DNA of 27,204 nucleotides, from NCBI GenBank assembly GCA_002382445.1, contig DGAQ01000037.1:57589-84792 (forward strand). The letters run 5' to 3'. Source of the stretch: Porticoccaceae bacterium UBA4026. GTDB taxonomy: Bacteria; Pseudomonadota; Gammaproteobacteria; Pseudomonadales; Porticoccaceae. How positions within the stretch are numbered: the first letter of the stretch is position 1; every line of letters starts with the position of its first letter. Of the stretch, positions 1 to 5,687 are shown one piece after another. Made by a program: the position numbers and the translations under genes. A model generated the notes under the pieces. It made no database searches. It was given only the letters and a program-made list of their open reading frames with translations, and was not told the origin of the DNA.

Positions 1-507
1 AACTATACCTCTCGAAACTACTTGGCGATTAACGGTCGCTCTAATGGAGGCCTCTTAGTCGGCGCGGTGATGACTCAAAGGCCTGATTTGATAGGAGTTG
101 CACTTCCAGGGGTCGGTGTTATGGATATGTTGAGATACCACAGATTTACCGCTGGTGCTGGGTGGGCCTACGACTATGGCACATCAGAACAAAATCCTGA
201 GATGTTTGAATATCTTAAAGGTTATTCTCCGGTACATAATGTTAGGCAAGGAGTGCAATATCCTGCCACAATGATCACCACAGGAGACCATGACGATAGA
301 GTTGTTCCTGCCCACTCGTTTAAATTTGCAGCAGAACTACAAGCAAAACAGTCAGGGCAAAACCCCATATTAATTCGAATTGAAACTAATGCAGGACATG
401 GAGCGGGAACTCCAGTAGCGAAAATTATTCAGCAGTACGCGGATAAGTTCAGCTTCACTTTTTTCAATATGGGCTTTAACAAGCTGCCTGTCATGGTAGA
501 GGAATAA
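1..507 (+). CDS. Prolyl oligopeptidase (S9A family), 3' end only
   Basis: This is the C-terminal 168 codons of a serine peptidase that cleaves short peptides after proline; the 5' end lies outside the window, and frame 1 is open from base 1. The alpha/beta-hydrolase catalytic parts are visible. The nucleophile elbow G-R-S-N-G-G has its Ser at codon 14. The acid loop reads G-D-H-D-D-R-V-V-P, and the catalytic His lies in N-A-G-H-G-A-G-T-P. The spacing and the Phe-Lys-Phe-Ala-Ala-Glu-Leu-Gln helix after the Asp loop are typical of prolyl endopeptidases rather than S9B/S9C enzymes. Whether it has a signal peptide cannot be seen. It ends at TAA, and no clear terminator follows before the azurin gene 99 bases downstream. 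The family call is firm; exact specificity is inferred. Confidence 0.95.
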   Translation, partial: NYTSRNYLAINGRSNGGLLVGAVMTQRPDLIGVALPGVGVMDMLRYHRFTAGAGWAYDYGTSEQNPEMFEYLKGYSPVHNVRQGVQYPATMITTGDHDDRVVPAHSFKFAAELQAKQSGQNPILIRIETNAGHGAGTPVAKIIQQYADKFSFTFFNMGFNKLPVMVEE

Positions 508-606
508 GGGCAGACAATTTTTATTGATAAAATAGGTAACATCCAAATACTTTTACAATTCGTAAGCTACAATGACTAAGTAATTAAATTTTATAATGGA
601 GTTTTT

Positions 607-1059
607 ATGAAGCACATCATGTCAGTTTTTATATTGGTTGGTCTAGCCTCGGTCAGTAGTTTGTCTCAAGCCGCCTGCAGTTTTGATGTTGAGGTGGGGG
701 ATTATTTGAAATTCAGCGCTGCGGACATGGCTGTCGAGAAAAGTTGTCAATCTATAACGGTTAATCTTAAACATAGTGGTAAGTTACCCGCGAATATTAT
801 GGGGCATAATTGGGTCTTATCTGCTGATGCCGATGTACAGGCGATTGCCACTGAAGGCATGAGAGCAGGGTTAGTCAGTAATTATGTGCCGGCTGGAGAT
901 GCAAGAGTGTTGGCAGTGTCCGAAGTGATTGGTGGCGGTGAGAGTACCAGTGTAACATTCTCTACAGCAGGCTTGACCAGCGGTGCTGCTTACACGTTCT
1001 TTTGTTCTTTCCCAGGCCACTCGTACAGCATGCGCGGGGTATTTACGGTTAATCCATAA
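607..1059 (+). CDS. azu: Azurin, periplasmic type 1 (blue) copper protein
   Basis: This is a 150-residue periplasmic electron carrier of the cupredoxin fold. Residues 1-22 form a signal peptide ending S-Q-A-A, leaving a mature protein of about 128 residues, the usual azurin size. All copper ligands are present: His67 in G-H-N-W-V-L, then Cys133, His138 and Met142 in the C-terminal loop F-C-S-F-P-G-H-S-Y-S-M. Cys24 and Cys47 match the conserved azurin disulfide. A GGAG Shine-Dalgarno sits five bases before the ATG, and a strong hairpin terminator follows, so it is probably monocistronic. Azurins pass electrons between c-type cytochromes and periplasmic reductases or peroxidases; the partner here is unknown because no cytochrome gene is nearby. 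The convergent fpr gene is cytoplasmic and is probably not its partner. Confidence 0.96.
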   Translation: MKHIMSVFILVGLASVSSLSQAACSFDVEVGDYLKFSAADMAVEKSCQSITVNLKHSGKLPANIMGHNWVLSADADVQAIATEGMRAGLVSNYVPAGDARVLAVSEVIGGGESTSVTFSTAGLTSGAAYTFFCSFPGHSYSMRGVFTVNP

Positions 1060-1080
1060 AGATAAGATTCTAATAGAAAA

Positions 1081-1105
1081 GGCCGCTAAATAGCGGTCTT
1101 TTTTG
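1081..1105 (+). terminator. Rho-independent terminator of the azurin gene
   Basis: A 7-bp stem (GGCCGCT with AGCGGTC, one G-U pair) closes an AAAT loop and is followed by six T. It lies 22 bases after the azurin stop codon and 24 bases before the end of the convergent fpr gene. The run of A before the stem could also let it act weakly on leftward transcripts. Confidence 0.85.
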
Positions 1106-1128
1106 TCCTAGTAAACTAAAGATACCGC

Positions 1129-1902
1129 TTATTTATCGACAAATGCGCGCTCAATAACATATTCACCCATGTGGCCACTGCGCGTTTCAGAGAAACCGCG
1201 CGCGTCTAAAATGGCACCCATATCTTTCAGCATGCCGGGGCTTCCGCACAACATAAACCGATCATCTTTTTTGTTAGGAAAAGGCAAATCTAGATCGAGA
1301 AACAATTTGCCGCAGGTCATCATGTCGGTTATGCGCCCATTGTTTCTAAAAGGCTCTCGTGTCACCAAAGGATAGTACTTTAGTTTTTGCTTCACTAAGT
1401 CGCCCAAATATTCATGCTCGATTAGTTCGTGCTGAATGTAGTCGGTGTAGGCGAGTTCCGAGACATAGCGTACCCCATGCGCAAGCACAATATAGTCAAA
1501 TTGGTCGTACACCTCTGGGTCTTTAATAATACTTAGAAATGGCGCAAGGCCGGTCCCAGTGCCTATTAGATAGAGAATTTTTCCTGGTAGTAGGTGGTCA
1601 GCAATCAGAGTGCCGGTAGTTTTACTACCGATCAATACTTCATCGCCGACAGTTAGGTGTTCCAGTTTCGACGTAAGGGGGCCGTTTTCTACTTTGATGC
1701 TAAGAAACTCTAATTCATCTTCATGGTTGGCGCTGGCAATACTGTAAGCGCGCATTAAAGGCTTGCCTTCGAGCTCAAGACCGAGCATCACAAAATGACC
1801 ATTTTTGAATCTAAATCCCGCATCACGCGTTGTTTTGAAACTAAACAGAGTGTCGTTCCAATGATGCACGGCGGTCACTGTTTCTGTTATTACCTTAGCC
1901 AT
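1129..1902 (-). CDS. fpr: Ferredoxin/flavodoxin-NADP+ reductase (bacterial FPR)
   Basis: This 257-residue FAD enzyme moves electrons between NADPH and ferredoxin or flavodoxin in the cytoplasm, feeding Fe-S assembly, oxidative-stress defence and radical enzymes. Domain order is an N-terminal FAD-binding barrel with R-A-Y-S-I-A-S at 51-57, then an NADP-binding Rossmann domain with G-T-G-T-G-L-A-P-F at 114-122. The C-terminal end A-F-V-D-K, which extends past the aromatic residue of plant-type enzymes, is the signature of the bacterial FPR subclass. Length is normal. The ATG is preceded by AGGA at a spacing of seven bases. It lies downstream of aceE on the same strand with a 139-base gap, which holds a candidate -10 element and an inverted repeat, so it probably has its own promoter. 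Confidence 0.96.
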   Translation of the reverse strand: MAKVITETVTAVHHWNDTLFSFKTTRDAGFRFKNGHFVMLGLELEGKPLMRAYSIASANHEDELEFLSIKVENGPLTSKLEHLTVGDEVLIGSKTTGTLIADHLLPGKILYLIGTGTGLAPFLSIIKDPEVYDQFDYIVLAHGVRYVSELAYTDYIQHELIEHEYLGDLVKQKLKYYPLVTREPFRNNGRITDMMTCGKLFLDLDLPFPNKKDDRFMLCGSPGMLKDMGAILDARGFSETRSGHMGEYVIERAFVDK

Positions 1903-1923
1903 GAAGCAATCCTATCTAAGCAG

Positions 1924-1960
1924 GTATCCTCAAGGGGATACTCTGGGGTCGCGCAGTATA
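1924..1960 (-). promoter_or_regulatory. Candidate fpr promoter -10 and downstream inverted repeat
   Basis: On the minus strand TATACT (1955-1960) is a good sigma-70 -10 candidate, but the -35 region at 16-18 bases is poor, which could mean activator dependence. Just downstream, GTATCC and GGATAC (1924-1929 and 1936-1941) form a 6-bp inverted repeat with a six-base centre in the presumed 5' leader. It could be an operator or a small leader hairpin. No transcript start is proven. Confidence 0.35.
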
Positions 1961-2041
1961 GGGAAAATTCCTGACCAGGTACAGGGACCCATAGCGGTTA
2001 TACGTTGTATCTATTGGCTTGGCGCTATGTGCAAATACAGC

Positions 2042-4741
2042 TTAAATAGTCCAGGGTGCTGGCGCATCACCGTCGATTTCATAGCGTTTTAACGCGTCTT
2101 TCAGCACTGAATAATCGATTATATGAGCTCTGGCCAGCGCTTCAACGGCTGCGATCGTGATACTTTTATTGTCCACCTCGAAAAACTGGCGGAGTACGGC
2201 CCGTTTGTCACTGCGGCCAAAGCCATCAGTCCCCAAGACAACTAGGCGCCCCTCTACATAGGGAGCGATTAATTGAGGCAGTGCTCTTACATAATCTGTC
2301 GCTACAATAATAGGCAGATCTCCGGGCAAACAAGCTTGCACATGACTGATCTTAGGCGTTTTGCTTGGCTTTAGCCGGTTGGCTCGTTCAACGGTTCGCG
2401 CTTCGCGCTCTAGCTCAGTAAAGCTAGTGGCACTAAAGATATCGCTAGCAACATTAAAATCATTGAGCAAATTATCGGCAGCAGCGATGACTTCGTTGAG
2501 AATGGTGCCGGAGCCGATCAGGCGCACCCTTACGTTGGTATCCTTGTCGCCACGCGTGCCTATCTGGTAGATACCTCGGAGGATGTCGTTCTCCACCCCT
2601 TTGGGCATATTAGGCTGAGCATAATTCTCATTCATCACCGTGATGTAATAAAACTCATCAACATTTCGTTCCATCATCTGGCGCATGCCATGATCCATGA
2701 TAACCGCCAGCTCATAGGCGTAGGCAGGATCATAAGCGCGGCAATTTGGCACGGTCGATGCAACTATATGGCTGCTACCGTCTTGATGCTGCAGGCCTTC
2801 ACCTGAGAGCGTTGTGCGGCCCGCAGTGGCACCTAATAAAAATCCTCGAGCGCGCTGATCGGCTGCTGCCCAGATGAGGTCGCCGACTCGTTGAAATCCG
2901 AACATTGAATAGTAAATATAAAAAGGCAAGGTCGGCGTGTCATGCACAGAGTAAGAGGTCGCGGCTGCCGCCCAAGATGAAAGGGCGCCGGCTTCATTAA
3001 TACCTTCTTCCAATAACTGGCCGTTCTTAGATTCTTTATAAAACATCATCGAGTCGGAATCTTCTGGTGTATAAAGCTGGCCAAGAGGCGAATAAATGCC
3101 TATTTGCCGGAACAGATTATCCATACCGAAGGTTCTTGCTTCATCGGCTACTATAGGAACAATTTTTGGCCCCAGAGTCTTATCTTTTAATAGTGCCCCA
3201 AGCATGCGGACAGCTGCCATGGTGGTGGACATAGATTTTCCATCAGCATGCAACGCGAACTTTGCATATTGGTCAATCTTTGGGATCAATTGTGTCTCAT
3301 TGGCAGGCTCTTTATCTGCTGTTTGAGTGATTTTCCGTGACGGAATATGTCCACCCAGTTCTTGGCGCTTTTTTCGCATATAAACCATTTCTTCACTATC
3401 ATCGGCTGGCTTATAAAAGTTGAGAGACTCAAGATCATTATCGGTGAGAGGTAACGAAAACCGATCTCGAAAAGCGGTTAGCGATGTCATATCAAGGGTT
3501 TTCGCTTGATGAGAGGACATACGGCTTTCTCCAGCACCACCCATGCCAAAGCCTTTTTTAGTCTTGGCCAATATAACGGTAGGAGCCCCTTTGTGTGCTT
3601 TAGCTGCGGCAAATGCTGCATGTAATTTACGTAAGTCGTGACCGCCACGTTTTAATTTGTTGATTTCTGCATCTGTCATGTGGGCAACAAGATCTCGTGT
3701 TGCTGGGTCAGCGTCAAAGAATTTAGCCCGATTGTAATCGCCATCTTTAGAGCCTAGATCTTGGTACTCACCGTCGACCGTTTCGGCAAAACGTCTGAGT
3801 AAAACCTGATTGGTGTCATGGGCAAAAAGACTGTCCCACTCAGAACCCCAGAGGACTTTAATGACGTTCCATCCGGCGCCGATAAATAGGCTTTCCAACT
3901 CTTGAATAATCTGCCCATTACCACGCACTGGGCCATCGAGACGTTGTAGATTGCAATTAACGATGAAGGTAAGATTATCCAGCCCTTCACGTGCAGCAAG
4001 GGTCAAGCCGCCAATAGACTCAGGCTCATCCATTTCGCCATCACCAAACACACCCCACACATGACGCCCGTCAGTTTTCGCTAAGCCACGACCTTCAAGA
4101 TAACGCATATAGCGGGCTTGGTAGACTGCACTAATAGGTCCAATTCCCATCGATCCTGTGGGAAATTGCCAAAAGTCGGGCATTAAGTACGGATGGGGAT
4201 AAGAACAGAGTCCTTTGCCTGCGACTTCTTGCCGGTAGTTTGAAAGCTGCTCTTCGTCTAGGCGACCTTCTAAAAATGCTCTGGCATAAACTCCAGGTGC
4301 AGAATGGGGTTGAAAGTAAACTAAATCGCCACCAAAATCATCGGTTTGAGCGCGAAAAAAATGATTAAACCCTGTTTCAAAAATTTCCGCGGCAGAAGCG
4401 TAACTAGCAATATGGCCACCAAGCCCTCCGTATGCTTTGTTTGCGCGCATAACCATTGCCAGTGCATTCCAGCGGATAATTGCGGTAATTCGCTCCTCTA
4501 ATTCTAAATTACCTGGATATGAGCCTTGCCGCTCTAATGGGATAGAGTTGCGATAAGCAGAAAATGGTTGCCCGCTTACTGTAAACCCACTATTTCTGAT
4601 CACCTCTTCAAGCTGTCGAATTAGAAATTGAGCTCGTTCAACACCTTGCACTGAGGTAACGGCAGATATGGAGTCGATCCAGTCTTTGGTTTCGGCAGGG
4701 TCACTATCGGTCAATTTAATGCCGTAGTTTGAAAATTTCAT
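2042..4741 (-). CDS. aceE: AceE-type homodimeric 2-oxoacid dehydrogenase E1 (pyruvate or 2-oxobutyrate), orphan
   Basis: This thiamine-diphosphate E1 subunit decarboxylates a 2-oxoacid and passes the acyl group to the lipoyl domain of an E2 partner. From the chosen start it is 899 residues, against 887 for E. coli AceE. The thiamine-diphosphate motif G-D-G-E-M-D-E begins near residue 233 and closes with N-C-N at 262-264, as in AceE. The segment G-V-E-R-A-Q-F-L-I near residues 33-41 also matches AceE. An upstream ATG at 4792 would add 17 residues with no family similarity and would run through inverted repeats of the divergent promoter, so the start at 4741 is preferred; neither start has a good Shine-Dalgarno. 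No E2 (aceF) or E3 gene adjoins it. The divergent Lrp-type regulator recalls P. putida mdeR-mdeB, where MdeB is a 2-oxobutyrate dehydrogenase E1. Family is certain; substrate is open. Confidence 0.93.
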   Translation of the reverse strand: MKFSNYGIKLTDSDPAETKDWIDSISAVTSVQGVERAQFLIRQLEEVIRNSGFTVSGQPFSAYRNSIPLERQGSYPGNLELEERITAIIRWNALAMVMRANKAYGGLGGHIASYASAAEIFETGFNHFFRAQTDDFGGDLVYFQPHSAPGVYARAFLEGRLDEEQLSNYRQEVAGKGLCSYPHPYLMPDFWQFPTGSMGIGPISAVYQARYMRYLEGRGLAKTDGRHVWGVFGDGEMDEPESIGGLTLAAREGLDNLTFIVNCNLQRLDGPVRGNGQIIQELESLFIGAGWNVIKVLWGSEWDSLFAHDTNQVLLRRFAETVDGEYQDLGSKDGDYNRAKFFDADPATRDLVAHMTDAEINKLKRGGHDLRKLHAAFAAAKAHKGAPTVILAKTKKGFGMGGAGESRMSSHQAKTLDMTSLTAFRDRFSLPLTDNDLESLNFYKPADDSEEMVYMRKKRQELGGHIPSRKITQTADKEPANETQLIPKIDQYAKFALHADGKSMSTTMAAVRMLGALLKDKTLGPKIVPIVADEARTFGMDNLFRQIGIYSPLGQLYTPEDSDSMMFYKESKNGQLLEEGINEAGALSSWAAAATSYSVHDTPTLPFYIYYSMFGFQRVGDLIWAAADQRARGFLLGATAGRTTLSGEGLQHQDGSSHIVASTVPNCRAYDPAYAYELAVIMDHGMRQMMERNVDEFYYITVMNENYAQPNMPKGVENDILRGIYQIGTRGDKDTNVRVRLIGSGTILNEVIAAADNLLNDFNVASDIFSATSFTELEREARTVERANRLKPSKTPKISHVQACLPGDLPIIVATDYVRALPQLIAPYVEGRLVVLGTDGFGRSDKRAVLRQFFEVDNKSITIAAVEALARAHIIDYSVLKDALKRYEIDGDAPAPWTI

Positions 4742-4787
4742 AAGGTTGCATTCACTATCAAAAAACAAATTGTAAGGGACATTGATT

Positions 4788-4815
4788 GGCATGTGTTGCC
4801 GTTATTGGAGCAATA
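4788..4815. promoter_or_regulatory. Two inverted repeats between aceE and the Lrp-type gene, candidate operator
   Basis: GGCA-N5-TGCC (4788-4800) and the palindrome TATTG-GAG-CAATA (4803-4815) lie in the 127-base divergent intergenic region, with centres 15 bp apart. Lrp/AsnC proteins bind as dimers or higher oligomers to short degenerate inverted repeats near their own promoters, so these are plausible sites for the adjacent regulator. The assignment is by position and symmetry only. Confidence 0.4.
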
Positions 4816-4868
4816 TGAGACCCTATACGGCATATCAAAAGGTAAGAATACTAAAATATAAGCATAAT

Positions 4869-5345
4869 ATGCCAAATAATAAGATAGATACCATAGATTT
4901 AAGAATTCTTCGTGAATTGCAGCAGTCAGGAAAATTGTCCAATGTGGACTTAGCCGGTCGTGTTGAGTTGACTCCTTCTCCCTGCTTAAGCCGAGTCCGA
5001 TCGCTGGAAGAGCGGGGTATCATTGATCGTTATGTCGCTTTGGTGAGGCCCAGCTCTGTGGGCCTCCTTATTAATGTTTTTATCCAGGTAACTTTAGAGC
5101 GGCAGGTAGAAAAAGCTCTTGAGAGTTTTGAGGCACAGATGCAGCGTTACCCTGAGGTTATGGAGTGTTATCTAATGACGGGTAATAGCGACTATTTAAT
5201 TCGTTTATTAGTGCGTGATATAGCTACTTTAGAAGAGTTTATTGTGCAAAAGTTATCTACCATTGAAGGCGTTTCAAATATCCAATCTAGCTTTGCGTTA
5301 AAACAGGTAAAATATAAAACTGAGCTTCCTATTGCGACAACCTAA
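4869..5345 (+). CDS. Lrp/AsnC-family transcriptional regulator
   Basis: This 158-residue DNA-binding protein has the two Lrp-family parts: an N-terminal helix-turn-helix at about residues 7-52 (I-D-T-I-D-L-R-I-L-R-E-L-Q, then the recognition helix T-P-S-P-C-L-S-R-V-R) and a C-terminal RAM ligand and oligomer domain at about 65-150. The frame is open 29 codons further upstream, but the family N-terminus M-P-N-N-K-I-D fits the ATG at 4869, and the extra residues are not Lrp-like. The Shine-Dalgarno is weak. It is divergent from the AceE-type gene, the classic layout of a local regulator and its target; the likely effector is an amino acid or 2-oxoacid. In the mde system an Lrp-type protein (MdeR) activates the methionine catabolism genes. 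It probably also controls its own promoter. Confidence 0.93.
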   Translation: MPNNKIDTIDLRILRELQQSGKLSNVDLAGRVELTPSPCLSRVRSLEERGIIDRYVALVRPSSVGLLINVFIQVTLERQVEKALESFEAQMQRYPEVMECYLMTGNSDYLIRLLVRDIATLEEFIVQKLSTIEGVSNIQSSFALKQVKYKTELPIATT

Positions 5346-5687
5346 TAGTTCATATTTAGTCTGTTTTGGATGGGAATTTCGCATAAGTGCCGACTATATG
5401 TTCTCAACTGTGCATCACTAAGCTAGCGTGGTTTTTCGACCTTTAATGTTTAAACTAAGCGGATTACTCGACACTTGCGAGAGATATCTCCGCTTTATCT
5501 CATATTAAGGGCCTTTAATCTCAAACTTACAGCACCACCTTCCAGACTGTTTTAATCTTGGAGACGTATAAAATGCTGATCGGAGTTTCTGGGCATAGTG
5601 TGGCGGGTCCAAACTAGAGTAACGTCACCCTTACGAGAGCAGTTAAAATAAAATTTAAAGTTAGCACTTAATTTCAGGGGATTTAAA
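5346..5687 (+). promoter_or_regulatory. 342-base leader and promoter region of TBDR1
   Basis: No credible gene lies here. The region should hold the end of the Lrp-type transcript and the TBDR1 promoter, but I cannot pick a convincing -35/-10 pair. Two items stand out: a nested inverted repeat at 5457-5495 (listed separately) and a clear AGGGG Shine-Dalgarno at 5676-5680, seven bases before the TBDR1 ATG. A leader this long leaves room for regulated expression. Confidence 0.5.
5457..5495 (+). repeat. Nested inverted repeat upstream of TBDR1
   Basis: The outer arms AAGCGGA (5457-5463) and TCCGCTT (5489-5495) are perfect complements. Inside them CTCG (5467-5470) pairs with CGAG (5478-5481). 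The perfect palindrome GAGATATCTC overlaps at 5481-5490. There is no T-run, so it is not a normal terminator. An operator for a dimeric repressor or a leader hairpin are the likelier readings. Confidence 0.45.

Noticed and set aside
4742..4792. N-terminal extension of the AceE-type protein from an upstream ATG
   Set aside because: The 17 extra residues do not resemble AceE N-termini, the resulting length is above the family norm, and the segment overlaps symmetric promoter elements.
4782..4868. N-terminal extension of the Lrp-type protein
   Set aside because: The extra 29 residues are Tyr/Arg/Cys-rich and not family-like; Lrp proteins begin close to the first helix, as from the ATG at 4869.
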